Positions 16,101-23,661 of a stretch of DNA of 58,989 nucleotides are shown here, one piece after another. The notes under the pieces were generated by a model, which saw nothing but the letters and a program-made list of their open reading frames with translations, did not search any database and was not told where the DNA came from. The stretch comes from Pseudomonas sp. HR96 (GTDB taxonomy: Bacteria > Pseudomonadota > Gammaproteobacteria > Pseudomonadales > Pseudomonadaceae), in contig NZ_CP139143.1 of NCBI RefSeq assembly GCF_034059295.1, positions 1 to 58,989 of the forward strand, read 5' to 3'. How positions within the stretch are numbered: the stretch's first letter is position 1; each line of letters begins with the position of its first letter. The translations under genes were made by a program, and so were the position numbers.

Positions 16101-17502
16101 CATCGAGTTGATCGCCCATCACCAGATCAATGTGGAGATGAAAAACCCGGTACAGCAAGCGCAACTGGATGATGCGCGTAACGCGCTCAATGCGCCGCCG
16201 GTTATACCGGATGCGGTTGTGGGTGTAGCGCCTCCGGCCTACGACAGCCGAGTACCGGCCCCTATGGAAAGCGTTCCTGCGACACAGCAATCGCAGCGGG
16301 CAGCGCCTGAGCCGGCTAGTCAGGCGACGTTTACAGCGCCGTTATCGGCTTATCAGCCACTAGAGGCACCAGATCTGCCTCATGGTGCGCCTAAGCCGTC
16401 TGGGCAACCGTTAGAAGCCATCAATATTGATCAGTTGACACAGGCACCCAATCGATCGATCGAGCCTACAAGCGTCGAATCGCCGGCGAATCAAAAAATA
16501 TCGCCGGCCATTCATCAGCCTTTTCAGGCAGCTAAAGATGGAGTTCAAGGCAAGGTACTGGCCAGCGGGCAAGCCCCGTTTCGTTTTGAAGTGAGCAACG
16601 CGGAAAGCACCTATATAAAGCTGCGTACCAAGACGGGGGTGCAGACCTTTTGGGGCAAAGAGCTGGCAGGACTACTACGCGATACGCGCGTGCAGCCCGG
16701 CAAGATGGTCACCCTGCAGTGGCTGGGCAAAGAGCCGGTGACCGTCAAGGTTCCGCGTAAAGATAAGCAGGGTGTGACGTTGGGCTTTGATGACAAGGAG
16801 GCACACCGAAACCAATGGGCGCTGACGGTATCAGGCAGCCCCATGGTACGTACCGGCCAGGACGAAGGCGTAAAGCTGACCGCCTATGACGCGGGACGCT
16901 TTGCCGTCGTGCAGCAGGCATTGATTGCTCACCTGGGAGTCGACGTTGTCATGCCAACCCCTCCGCGTGATGGCCTGTACTGGCTGACACCCAACGGAGA
17001 GGGCAGCGCCAAAGCCGGGGATGAGTTGTCGGCCCCACGGCCGCCGATAGATCCCAAGAACACGGCAGGGGAACCCGTTATCAGCAGTTGGACCAAGGAA
17101 GGGCACCTGGACATGTACCTGGTGCGGGGTGACGGGCCATATCTGCAGGGTGTAGCGCGGCAAGGTAATCAGTTTCAACATGTGCTTGTGAGCCTGCCCG
17201 GTCGCGATGACGCCCCGCCGATGGTGTTCAACGCCATCACCCCGGAAGGTATGTCGCCCATCGGCACGGGCAACGGCATAAACCGGTCGGGTGGCGAGCC
17301 CGTCGCACGCGAGAACATTGCTTTCAAACTCGACGGTGACAACGCAGTGCGCATCGGCAAGCTCGATGCCCCTGCAAGCGTACCTCCCGCGTTGCATGCC
17401 CGGCTGGGCTTTGACCAACGCTGGAAGGAGGACAACGTCCTCCCAAAGTCAGCACCTACAGCGGCACCGTCAGTACAGCCGAACGACCCACGTCCGGCGT
17501 AA
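13132..17502 (+). CDS. Large conjugative DNA primase (SogL/TraC-like) with LPD7-type domain
   Basis: 1,456 residues from the ATG at 13132; AAGGAGG is 8 bases upstream, and the GTG at 13123 overlaps that site. Residues 10-70 form a DUF5710-like domain (WLAVHPDAREDVRNAAGL). Residues 190-390 carry a primase/Toprim core: HPYLVRKGI, GALVVPFFNASG, the Toprim glutamate in VLYAEGYATARSL, HVFLADFDHAKD with the paired aspartates, and GLTDFNDLH. A long Ala/Pro/Gln-rich linker with tandem repeats follows (about 720-900). Then comes an LPD7-like domain (ALLARLSWEKQGDTAVLYKLDGEAAF, about 920-1020) and a C-terminal MTP/phage-relaxase-like tail. It sits between traK and traL, exactly where sogL lies in R64. 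It likely primes the transferred strand in the recipient. Confidence 0.82.
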   Translation: MNTPKTPRVADHPVWLAVHPDAREDVRNAAGLLENGKSAIAWDKEANLWYARPGCDLDRIREWLPDPSRRAGGGDAESEFRDVLTQAGLVIQGMPIMDGQRHRVSTVEDKKGKQSGVYRGFLDRRPGGWFINYHRAETAKDVTNWSATGGESDPITRLHIRAGAKQAQEDTARDRAATYAAQTQAALRLYDRLPAADPAHPYLVRKGITPTPELRETRNGALVVPFFNASGAFKTLQYIPPEGEKFLFKDAPKQGHFLVVGGALEPGQPVLYAEGYATARSLNLGTGHPVVMTIDAGNMVAVAKVLHEQFPQSRHVFLADFDHAKDENKGLLMATAAAEAVGGHVLYPAFNVAEKAQGLTDFNDLHLSRGLDALREQVLPIVIDDLRVKTMPEDQKPSAAAQVELTPALRRVLEKQWENLQVEFLSQQANIGAQVQEKLRSGLLAEKSSLKQQVLEESKDKSFGQRLAATAGILGAGDKQEQITNINRALKELDNAEYRGYADTGSLDKHRSLLQNVGEWSIDVGKGNPSAVGDLAKNRDVWITEQAAARLSSEGLAPLARSAPIDPLEVESRVQERADYIVEVAKEKPGIVVQLANSALHQSVSDHSAFHSQQFDPVELRATGAIDARAEAYVDTTAPSVKPGVEPAVTPDDVRVWAKMDTQDLGQIQASSLREYASEVIADNSKAAPVYAQAIELAVSSVPLNTPTDEPRPALELSNVELPAAPADVRTDPVASPVLAEQGPAAVQQPAPVAEAAPVIQASQAAVQAGPVAGSGLPEQPAVVQQAALVVEAAPVIQASQAPVQAEPVASPAMVTEPLAQPSAVQSNARLAEQSEAANTTGQFLPAAALQQLNVAPSKTAEPEAPAAPNDQDVPKPKQPAMAGEQPAEAAVDGIVLGAPRPRGTEEVPQASNIDKDALLARLSWEKQGDTAVLYKLDGEAAFVDHGNRLEMASGASQSDEKVIAALLTAAQYYRGRIELTGSDEFKAKAIELIAHHQINVEMKNPVQQAQLDDARNALNAPPVIPDAVVGVAPPAYDSRVPAPMESVPATQQSQRAAPEPASQATFTAPLSAYQPLEAPDLPHGAPKPSGQPLEAINIDQLTQAPNRSIEPTSVESPANQKISPAIHQPFQAAKDGVQGKVLASGQAPFRFEVSNAESTYIKLRTKTGVQTFWGKELAGLLRDTRVQPGKMVTLQWLGKEPVTVKVPRKDKQGVTLGFDDKEAHRNQWALTVSGSPMVRTGQDEGVKLTAYDAGRFAVVQQALIAHLGVDVVMPTPPRDGLYWLTPNGEGSAKAGDELSAPRPPIDPKNTAGEPVISSWTKEGHLDMYLVRGDGPYLQGVARQGNQFQHVLVSLPGRDDAPPMVFNAITPEGMSPIGTGNGINRSGGEPVARENIAFKLDGDNAVRIGKLDAPASVPPALHARLGFDQRWKEDNVLPKSAPTAAPSVQPNDPRPA
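15328..15552 (+). repeat. In-frame tandem repeat in the primase linker
   Basis: Two copies of a repeat of 38 and 37 codons encode PVA(S/G)-x-EQ-x-VQQ-x-EAAPVIQASQA-x-VQA. The junction is at 15441/15442. A third partial copy (PVASPA) starts after the second. The repeat lengthens a flexible linker and is a likely site of copy-number change by slippage. Confidence 0.8.
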
Positions 17503-17527
17503 AACACAAACAGCAAAGGAACTCATC

Positions 17528-17881
17528 ATGATGAAAAGCATGTGCGGTGCACTGCTGATGGCTGTGTGCTGCCTGCCCGTTGTAGGGAGCGCAGCAGTGT
17601 GCCGGTCTGGCCAGGCGGCCAGCGTCGGCAGCCAAACAGGGTATGAGCAGGCTAAGAAGGCGTCGGATGCGTGGGCCGAGCGCGAGCGCAGCGTTTCCGA
17701 CGAGCTTGAGAACTGCTTGGCCCGTATCAGAACCACCAATATCAGCTTGCCCTCGTTTCCGAGCCTGCAAGATCTGATGAATAAGGTGGCCGACCAAATT
17801 TGCCAAGCGGCGATCGGTAAGGTGAATAGCTATATTCCCAGCACTATCGATCCTTGGCAGTCGATAGGGGGTTCATTGTGA
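17528..17881 (+). CDS. traL: TraL-like small exported protein
   Basis: 117 residues from the ATG at 17528 after AAAGGAACTCATC. A signal peptide (MMKSMCGALLMAVCCLPVVGSAA) precedes a soluble helical region (YEQAKKASDAWAERERSVSDELENCLARI) and a C-terminal segment with LQDLMNKVADQICQAAIGKVNSYIPS. Length and place after the primase match TraL of R64. The cysteines at the mature N-terminus and in the helix could form a disulfide. The stop overlaps the traM GTG start. Confidence 0.68.
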   Translation: MMKSMCGALLMAVCCLPVVGSAAVCRSGQAASVGSQTGYEQAKKASDAWAERERSVSDELENCLARIRTTNISLPSFPSLQDLMNKVADQICQAAIGKVNSYIPSTIDPWQSIGGSL

Positions 17882-18609
17882 TCCAGCCATCAGAAAAGGT
17901 ATTGCAGGTCGAATCATCCCTGGACGCGCCTTTGGACGGCCGCGTCGTAGATGCAAACCTGCCCACCAAAGAAGAGCAACACGCTTTCGAGCACGCCTTG
18001 CAGCTGCAGCGCGACCGGGCTTTGGGCGCTGCGTTTGCCCATCGGTGCCTCACCGCGCTGCTCTGGACGGCCCCGGCATTGGTGCTATCGGTGTGTGTGA
18101 ACGGCTATTTAGGTTGGGTGGTTGCTCATCCTGACGTGAAGTACTTCGCGACCGAAGGTGGCCGAGTGACCAAGGTCATTCCCACCGATAAGCCCGGGCA
18201 CAGCCAAAGCGATGTATCGGCCTTCGGAGCCGACACTATCCGGGAAAGCTTCACCCTGGACTTCGTCCACTACCGCGATCAAATGACCCAGCTGGGCGAG
18301 CGCTATTCGGAGGTCGGTTTCGAGGACTACTACAAAGCGCTGGCCACCTCGAACGTGCTCAAGGCAGTCAAAGATCAACGCATGAACCTCTCAGTCGATG
18401 TGGGTCCTGGGGTCATTCGCAGTCGCGGGAAGCTTGGAGATAAATATGCGTGGGAGTTCCAGTATCCCGTGACCTTGAAACTGGACGGACAGCAGTCCAG
18501 CAGCCCGCCTCAGCGCTTCATCTTCACGCAGCGCATCCAACAGACGGATGTACGCGTGAAAAACGCCGGGCTGGAAGTCACCCAGGTCATTACCACCAAT
18601 GCCAACTAA
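17878..18609 (+). CDS. traM: TraM/DotI (IcmL)-like inner-membrane protein
   Basis: About 243 residues from the GTG at 17878, which overlaps the traL TGA (GTGA) and has AGGGGG 6 bases upstream; a TTG at 17854 is an alternative. A cytoplasmic helix (EEQHAFEHALQLQRDRALGAAFAHRCL) leads to one membrane span (ALLWTAPALVLSVCVNGYLGWVV). The periplasmic VirB8-like domain follows, with RESFTLDFVHYRDQMTQLGERYSEVGFEDYYKALATSNVL, a strong DotI/IcmL signature. DotI anchors the periplasmic core at the inner membrane. Confidence 0.88.
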   Translation: MIQPSEKVLQVESSLDAPLDGRVVDANLPTKEEQHAFEHALQLQRDRALGAAFAHRCLTALLWTAPALVLSVCVNGYLGWVVAHPDVKYFATEGGRVTKVIPTDKPGHSQSDVSAFGADTIRESFTLDFVHYRDQMTQLGERYSEVGFEDYYKALATSNVLKAVKDQRMNLSVDVGPGVIRSRGKLGDKYAWEFQYPVTLKLDGQQSSSPPQRFIFTQRIQQTDVRVKNAGLEVTQVITTNAN

Positions 18610-18652
18610 GGCTCCTTAGCTTTATCTCGGCGCCGCTACACAGGAAAAACCC

Positions 18653-19705
18653 ATGAAAACCTCAATTGCGCTGGCCTTATGGCTAGCAGCAGGCGGCTAC
18701 GCCTGGGCGGATGATGCTGTCAGTCCGTCAGCGGCGCCGGCTCAACCGTCAGCATCGGCTCCCGCTGCATCAGCATCTAATAACAGCGCGGCGCCTACTG
18801 GCTGGGCTACAGGGGTGGGTACGACCCCCAACCCAGCAGCACAGCGATCGAGCACGCCGGCACAGGGGGCAGCAGGTTCTGCCTCGACCCAATCAGGTAA
18901 TGATCCCCTCCCGCCGCCGCAGTCCGATCTGTTCCAGCAGGCCCAGGACAGCATTTCTCCGCTGACACCCCAAGAGATTCGCCTGTTACGCGGCCAGGCT
19001 GGAGAAATCAACAAGGCCATGATTGCCCCACAGGTCACCATCGTGCCCAGGATCAGCGCGCAGACCGTGAATCTGTCGCCTGGGGCTAGCTTGCCGCTGA
19101 TTCGTACGGCAGTGAATTACCCCAGCTCGTTGACGTTTATGGATAGCACCGGCGCACCTTGGAAGCTTGGAGCCGCGCCGATCAGCGGCAACTCGGACAT
19201 TACGGCGTATTACGTGCCCAACAGCCCGATTCTCGTGCTGGAGGCCAAAAAGCCGTATGCCAGTGGCAACGTCACCGTTTACATGGAAGGGCTGGCGGTA
19301 CCGATCGTGCTCAACGTCAGCAGTGGGGAATCGGATTCGCAAGCCACGACCTGGACCGTGGACAGTCGCCTGGACATGCGCATCCCTCGGCGTGGCCCAG
19401 GTGCACAGCCCGGGGCGGCTCCAGAGGCACGGATCGGTTTGCATGACGGCGTGCTGCAGGCCTTTCTGGACGGTATACCGCCCAAGGAAGCCAAGCAGCT
19501 CAAAACCACCGGCGCGGTGCCCGACACCACCGTGTGGCAGATGGGGGATGACCTCTATATCCGCACCCGTGCTGATATCCGTGACGAGTTCGAATCCACC
19601 CTGTCGTCTGCAGACGGCACGCACCTCTGGAAACTCCCGGTGACGCCTTATGTGTCGTTCTCGGTCATGGGCCACACAGCGGCCCTCAACGTCGCCTTGG
19701 AGTAA
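18653..19705 (+). CDS. traN: TraN/DotH (IcmK)-like outer-membrane core protein
   Basis: 350 residues. A signal peptide ending at AWA-DD is followed by a low-complexity Ser/Ala/Pro/Gln region (to about 90). The conserved DotH domain contains LTPQEIRLLRGQAGEINKAMIAP, PLIRTAVNYPSSLTFMDSTGAPW and PYASGNVTVYMEGLAVPIVLNV, then a C-terminal beta domain. These are strong DotH/IcmK features. DotH is the secretin-like partner of DotC and DotD. Separated from traO by 5 bases. Confidence 0.88.
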   Translation: MKTSIALALWLAAGGYAWADDAVSPSAAPAQPSASAPAASASNNSAAPTGWATGVGTTPNPAAQRSSTPAQGAAGSASTQSGNDPLPPPQSDLFQQAQDSISPLTPQEIRLLRGQAGEINKAMIAPQVTIVPRISAQTVNLSPGASLPLIRTAVNYPSSLTFMDSTGAPWKLGAAPISGNSDITAYYVPNSPILVLEAKKPYASGNVTVYMEGLAVPIVLNVSSGESDSQATTWTVDSRLDMRIPRRGPGAQPGAAPEARIGLHDGVLQAFLDGIPPKEAKQLKTTGAVPDTTVWQMGDDLYIRTRADIRDEFESTLSSADGTHLWKLPVTPYVSFSVMGHTAALNVALE

Positions 19706-19710
19706 CCATC

Positions 19711-21072
19711 ATGGCCAATGAAAACGATGCCAAACGCGACATACGACTCACCGTAGGGCTGGTCGGTGGCGTACTGGTGGCAGTAATAGGCGGGGGCTAC
19801 TTTCTGTGGGGATGGCTGGCCAAGCCTGCGCCGGCGCAATCGAAGGTCGACATTGTGCGGGTCGCCGGGGCTGCGCAAAGTCAGTCCCCGGAAAGCCAGG
19901 CCTATCGCGACCTGCTCAAGCAATACAACCAGGAAGGGGCCAGCACCGCCAAAAGCGAAAACAGCAGCTTTATTGCCAGCATGCCCATGGAGCAAACGAC
20001 CGTGATGCAGCCTGCATCCGTGGCCAAGCCTGTTCCTCAGGTTGCGCCTACGGCGAGGCGCAGCAACAGTCGGCCGGCAGATTCGGAGAAAGAATCTGGC
20101 AAGAAAGACCCGCGTCAGGATGCATTGACGAAGCTGCTCAATCGCATCAACCCAGACGTGACGCCCGAACAGCCGAGCACTGGCCTGGTCGTTGCCCAGG
20201 TCCTAGGCGGGGGAGCCAGCGGACCAGGCGGTACCACGGGCTCCGCTGGAGGCTACGACCAGTGGAGCGAAACGCTACCAGGTGGGGCCAAGGCTCAAAC
20301 GGCGTCGATGAAAAACGGCGCCGAACCCTACTCCCCGGTTGAGGTGGTACCGCCCTACTGGCGCGGGCCTGGGATTATTGATGTGGGTATCGACTCGGAT
20401 AACAGCACCACGCCGGTGCTGGGCAAGCTATCCGGTGCGTATGCCGGCGCGGTGCTAAAAGCGCCTGAAGGGGCTCGATTGGCTGGCGATGGGGTGGTTA
20501 TCCACTTCACCGAAATGGCTTTCAAGGGTGTGAACTACAAGGTCGACGCCTATGCCCTGCAGGACGACACCCTGTTGGCCAACGTGGCCTCGGACGTGAA
20601 CCACCGCTACATGTCGCGCATTGTGCTGCCGGCGGTACTGGGCGGCATTGGCAACATCAGCGAAATGTACTCGCAGGCCAATACGCAGGTGCTCACCAAT
20701 GGCTTTTCTACCCAAACCGTGCGCCCAGGTATGCCTGACCCAAGCGCAGTAGCCGGGTCCATTTTGGGCGGCGCAGCGGGACAGGCATCCAAAGTGCTGA
20801 CCGAGGATGCCGCTCGCACCCCCGCGACCCAGGTCAAGGTGTTCCCGAAACAGGTAGTAGCGATTCAGTTCATGCGCGGCGTTTATGCCGGCGATGCGAT
20901 CGCTCCTGGTCGTAGCGGTGAAGCGGTGCAGTCCGCGGCTCCCGCGCAAGGGGTGACGTCGGGGCAATCGCAGGGCCAAGCACCCGTTCAACCGGTAACG
21001 CCTGACCAATGGCGTGCGCAGACCCAGACGCGTATCCAGGCGCAGCGCAGGCTGCAGGAGAGTCAACAATGA
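19711..21072 (+). CDS. traO: TraO/DotG (IcmE)-like channel protein
   Basis: 453 residues. A single N-terminal membrane span (LTVGLVGGVLVAVIGGGYFLWGWL) precedes a variable periplasmic linker. The C-terminal VirB10-like domain (about 210-400) has VVPPYWRGPGIIDVGIDSDNS, AGDGVVIHFTEMAFKGVNYKVDAYALQDDTLLANVASDVNHRY and VKVFPKQVVAIQFMRGVYAGD. This is the DotG signature; the protein spans the periplasm to link inner and outer membranes. Much shorter than Legionella DotG (no pentapeptide-like repeats) and of typical length for IncI TraO. Confidence 0.9.
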   Translation: MANENDAKRDIRLTVGLVGGVLVAVIGGGYFLWGWLAKPAPAQSKVDIVRVAGAAQSQSPESQAYRDLLKQYNQEGASTAKSENSSFIASMPMEQTTVMQPASVAKPVPQVAPTARRSNSRPADSEKESGKKDPRQDALTKLLNRINPDVTPEQPSTGLVVAQVLGGGASGPGGTTGSAGGYDQWSETLPGGAKAQTASMKNGAEPYSPVEVVPPYWRGPGIIDVGIDSDNSTTPVLGKLSGAYAGAVLKAPEGARLAGDGVVIHFTEMAFKGVNYKVDAYALQDDTLLANVASDVNHRYMSRIVLPAVLGGIGNISEMYSQANTQVLTNGFSTQTVRPGMPDPSAVAGSILGGAAGQASKVLTEDAARTPATQVKVFPKQVVAIQFMRGVYAGDAIAPGRSGEAVQSAAPAQGVTSGQSQGQAPVQPVTPDQWRAQTQTRIQAQRRLQESQQ

Positions 21073-21785
21073 GTGAATTCAATCCAGCGGTAGAGCCCAA
21101 GCTGTCGGCCGAGCCAAGGCCTTCCACCCTTCGCGTCTCGACAGCGCCGTGGTGGCAGCGCCCTTACCTGATGGGCCTGTCACTGCCTTGGCTTATCGGC
21201 ATTGTCCTGATTTTGGGTCTGGCAGGCTGGTACCTGTTTGCTCCAGCCAAGACGACACCGGTCAATCGTCTCGCCTTCCAAGACGACTTTGAGCAGCAAC
21301 AGCCGGCACCCGCTGCCGGGCCGATTGCGGTCCGAAACGAAGCAGTACCTGCGTCAGATCTAGGCCAGTTCAAAAACGAGGTGGCAGCCATGGTCGGTGG
21401 GGTGCGCACGTACGCCGAGGTCAACCGAACAGCCATCCAGCGCTTGTCCGAGACAGTAAAAGCCCAAGGCGCGGCGCAGCAGACCCTGCAGCAACAGTTG
21501 GCCGAGGCCCAGGCGCAAAACAGCCTGCTATCGGCTCGCATCACGTTCCTGGAAGGGCGACCGGGTGCGCTGGCCAGCAACCAACGGGCCGGTAAACCTG
21601 CCGCCAAAGTGCGATCGCCTCTGACTGGCATGCACGTACAGGCCATTCAGACTGGAATGGCTTGGGTGTACTGGCAAGACCAGACTTGGGCCGTGAGTAC
21701 GGGCGATCACCTGGGCCAGGTGACCGTTACTGGCATCAATGCTCCAGCCCGGGAAGTGCTGACCAGCGCGGGCACAATCAAATGA
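21069..21785 (+). CDS. traP: TraP/DotF (IcmG)-like inner-membrane protein
   Basis: 238 residues from the ATG at 21069, which overlaps the traO stop (ATGA). One membrane span (LPWLIGIVLILGLAGWYLF, about 38-57) is followed by a periplasmic coiled coil (ALKAQGAAQQTLQQQLAEAQAQNSLLSARITFLEG-like, about 125-170). The globular C-terminus has MHVQAIQTGMAWVYWQDQTWAVSTGDHLG. The build fits TraP/IcmG. Intact. Confidence 0.75.
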   Translation: MSEFNPAVEPKLSAEPRPSTLRVSTAPWWQRPYLMGLSLPWLIGIVLILGLAGWYLFAPAKTTPVNRLAFQDDFEQQQPAPAAGPIAVRNEAVPASDLGQFKNEVAAMVGGVRTYAEVNRTAIQRLSETVKAQGAAQQTLQQQLAEAQAQNSLLSARITFLEGRPGALASNQRAGKPAAKVRSPLTGMHVQAIQTGMAWVYWQDQTWAVSTGDHLGQVTVTGINAPAREVLTSAGTIK

Positions 21786-21793
21786 GGTAAATC

Positions 21794-22096
21794 ATGGCCG
21801 GTACTGACGCGATTCAAATGCTGGTCAATCTGTCCAACAACCTGCTGACATCCTTCGTTCACCTGGCTTTCACGCTGGGCAGCTTGTTTGCGGTCACCGG
21901 TGCGTTTGCCTACCTGGCCACTCATGCCAGTCAGGCACGCAAAGCGCCTGGCCACTCTGAAAGTGGTGGCAAGGTCATTGCCGTATTGCTGCTCTGTGGT
22001 TCAAAGCCGGTGAGTAAACCCAGTTCAAGTCCTAAACCTGCTATGTCCCTTAGTGCTGACTACCACCCTGGCTACCGCGATGAGGAGTCTCTTTGA
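21794..22096 (+). CDS. traQ: TraQ, C-terminally truncated
   Basis: The first 66 or so residues look like a TraQ/IcmD-type membrane protein: LVNLSNNLLTSFVHLAFTLGSLFAVTGAFAYLATHA, then GKVIAVLLLCG. TraQ in IncI plasmids is about 175 residues. Here the hydrophobic sequence breaks off after CG (about base 21996) and continues as an unrelated polar tail (SKPVSKPSSSPKPAMSL) to a stop at 22096. This looks like a deletion or recombination endpoint. None of traR, traU, traW, traX, traY or trbABC follows. Confidence 0.7.
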   Translation: MAGTDAIQMLVNLSNNLLTSFVHLAFTLGSLFAVTGAFAYLATHASQARKAPGHSESGGKVIAVLLLCGSKPVSKPSSSPKPAMSLSADYHPGYRDEESL

Positions 22097-22135
22097 ACGC
22101 AGTGGCTGCCCTGCACTAGGTCACGTTTGGTCGGC

Positions 22136-22267
22136 ATGAAATGGATGAATCTGCTTATCCAGAGCTATTTCGGACTCAATTTGGATTACCTTGAGCGCAT
22201 GAATTGCCAAATCATGCACGAGCGGTTAGTCTTGCCCTGTTATTACCAAAGTAATTCGGGGGAGTGA
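22136..22267 (+). CDS. Possible small ORF at the tra/rep junction (43 aa)
   Basis: A frame from ATG 22136 to TGA 22267 encodes MKWMNLLIQSYFGLNLDYLE and so on. It overlaps the ATG of the next gene (TGATG) but has no clear ribosome site. It may be debris from the deleted transfer region. Confidence 0.2.
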   Translation: MKWMNLLIQSYFGLNLDYLERMNCQIMHERLVLPCYYQSNSGE

Positions 22268-22524
22268 TGGTCGTGGACCTCTCAGCTATGCGCAAGCTCT
22301 ACCTAGATGGTGCTCTGAAGTCAGCCACCGTCGCGCCTGCTCCTATGGAGCAGGGATCTTGGGTACTCGTAGTTGATCATATAGACGGTTCACAGGCGTA
22401 CATGACCATCGCACGGTCGGATAGGCAGAAAATTTACAGAAGTCTTGATTCTGTACACGCTGATGCACAGCGTGTCGGGTTCTCAGAAGTGAAAACACTG
22501 GTAGGGACACTCAACGTGGCTTAA
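22267..22524 (+). CDS. Small plasmid protein upstream of the replication region (85 aa)
   Basis: From the ATG at 22267 (a GTG at 22264 is also in frame), preceded by GGGGGAGTG. The product, MVVDLSAMRKLYLDGALKSATVAPAPMEQGSWVLVVDHIDG to SDRQKIYRSLDSVHADAQRVGFSEV, has an N-terminal helix and a small alpha/beta fold. Similar small proteins occur beside rep and par genes on Pseudomonas and Xanthomonas plasmids and are sometimes called ParC-like, but I cannot confirm that. It ends 14 bases before the replication-control hairpin. Confidence 0.6.
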   Translation: MVVDLSAMRKLYLDGALKSATVAPAPMEQGSWVLVVDHIDGSQAYMTIARSDRQKIYRSLDSVHADAQRVGFSEVKTLVGTLNVA

Positions 22525-22538
22525 CCAAATCGCAGAAA

Positions 22539-22572
22539 CCAAAAAGCCCCGGTTGGCGCCGGGGCTTTTTGG
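22539..22572 (-). ncRNA. Replication-control stem-loop, candidate antisense RNA I locus
   Basis: A perfect 14-bp stem, CCAAAAAGCCCCGG / CCGGGGCTTTTTGG, encloses the 6-base loop TTGGCG. In IncI, IncB and IncL/M plasmids the target hairpin of the rep mRNA leader has a loop with 5'-UUGGCG-3', and the antisense RNA presents the complement 5'-CGCCAA-3'. The stem lies 170-260 bp before the leader ORF and repA, as expected. A second inverted repeat, TGAACAGG (22580-22587) with CCTGTTCA (22606-22613), follows. The hairpin could also serve as a terminator in both directions. I did not find a clear minus-strand promoter or an exact CGCCAA partner near repA. Confidence 0.45.
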
Positions 22573-22708
22573 AAAATCTTGAACAGGCCTTTTAGTCAAG
22601 GAACACCTGTTCAACACACAGAAACGTGAGCTGATTATGGCGTTCACTTCGGCTTTGTGCAAGCTGAAAAAAGTGACAGTCATCAGCTCACCGCCTAATG
22701 GTGGACTT

Positions 22709-22834
22709 ATGGAAAAGCTTCCCTCGCAGGTTATGCGCCGTTTTGGCGCCTATGTCCTGCCTCCCCTGCAACAACCGAATCCGACACGGCTCATCGCTCT
22801 GTATGGCCTATCAGGTCCAGGCGGTGAAGCATGA
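22709..22834 (+). CDS. RepA leader peptide, translationally coupled
   Basis: From ATG 22709, preceded by GGTGGACTT, a 41-codon frame (MEKLPSQVMRRFGAYVLPP) ends in a TGA that overlaps the repA ATG (ATGA, 22831-22834). A further in-frame ATG lies at 22637. Overlapping leader ORFs of this kind (RepY, RepB, TapA) couple leader translation to rep initiation in IncI, IncL/M and IncFII plasmids. Inside it, GCGCC and GGCGC flank GTTTT (22736-22750), a small stem that contains GGCGCC, which is complementary to the GGCGCC next to the hairpin loop at 22555-22560. Confidence 0.5.
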   Translation: MEKLPSQVMRRFGAYVLPPLQQPNPTRLIALYGLSGPGGEA

Positions 22835-23661
22835 CCCGCCTAAAAGCCGTGAGGCTCTCCCCTTCCGATCCTCACTCCGCTTTGCGCCGAGCCAGCCGGC
22901 AAATGCCCGCCCGCCATGCAGCCCCCCGTCGCCTCTCAGAACAACAGCTCAAAAACCCCCTAATCCGTACCGCTTTTGACCGTCTGGGCAATATCGTCAG
23001 CTATCGCGGGCAGTTCCTGCGCCGGCTCGATGGCGTCCATGGTGATCGCCGTACTCGCCTGGAGAAATTCGTCGCCATCGAGCGCGTGGCCGAGCAGGTT
23101 CTGCTTCGCCTCGACCTGGCCACGGGCGTACTGGGCTACATCGACCCCGCCAATGGCCGTTACGTGCTCAACACCCAATGCGGTATCGCGGAAGACGCCG
23201 GCATCTCGGCGCCGGCGCTGTGCCGTCTGATGAAGACGCTCGATGATGCCGGCTACGTGTATCGCCGGATCGAACGGGTGCGCCTGGACGAAAAGGACGA
23301 CAACGGTCTGCACCTGGTGCGAACGCGTGTCCTGGTGCGCTTCACCAAGTTGTTCTGGAAGGACCTAGGTCTGGCCTACGTCTATGAGCGCGTGCAGAAG
23401 TCAGCCAAGAAGCGCCGCGATGCGCAGTTGCGCGACATGGGCCAGGCGCGCCTGGCTGAAATGGAGCAGCATTCGATGGAGCTCAAGCGCCGCGAGATCG
23501 CCAGGCAGCGCTGGCAGGCCAAGGAGGCGCGTGAATCGTCCCAGGAGGGACCGCTGGAGTCTCCTGCAGAACGTTCGCCGCAGTCCCGAGCAAGGGCTGG
23601 CAATGACGTCATGAGTGCGCTCGGGCGCCTGGCTTCTTCGCTGGCCAACAAAGCCAAGTAA
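22831..23661 (+). CDS. repA: Plasmid replication initiator RepA (IncFII/IncI-like)
   Basis: 276 residues. Similar in layout to IncFII_repA family initiators: a basic N-terminus, KNPLIRTAFDRLGNIVSYRGQFLRRL, a winged-helix region with RYVLNTQCGIAEDAGISAPALCRLMKTLDDAGYVYRRIERV (about 105-150), and VRTRVLVRFTKLFWKDLGLAYVYERVQKSAKKRRDAQL. A basic coiled-coil-like tail follows (EMEQHSMELKRREIARQRW). It binds the origin downstream of its own gene in related plasmids. The start overlaps a leader ORF, and a TTGGCG hairpin lies upstream, so copy number is probably set by antisense RNA. Confidence 0.8.
   Translation: MTRLKAVRLSPSDPHSALRRASRQMPARHAAPRRLSEQQLKNPLIRTAFDRLGNIVSYRGQFLRRLDGVHGDRRTRLEKFVAIERVAEQVLLRLDLATGVLGYIDPANGRYVLNTQCGIAEDAGISAPALCRLMKTLDDAGYVYRRIERVRLDEKDDNGLHLVRTRVLVRFTKLFWKDLGLAYVYERVQKSAKKRRDAQLRDMGQARLAEMEQHSMELKRREIARQRWQAKEARESSQEGPLESPAERSPQSRARAGNDVMSALGRLASSLANKAK

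Noticed and set aside
16831..17418. 195-codon minus-strand frame in the primase gene
   Set aside because: Antisense shadow of the primase C-terminus.
18986..19675. 229-codon minus-strand frame in traN
   Set aside because: Antisense shadow; Arg/His-rich, no start signal.
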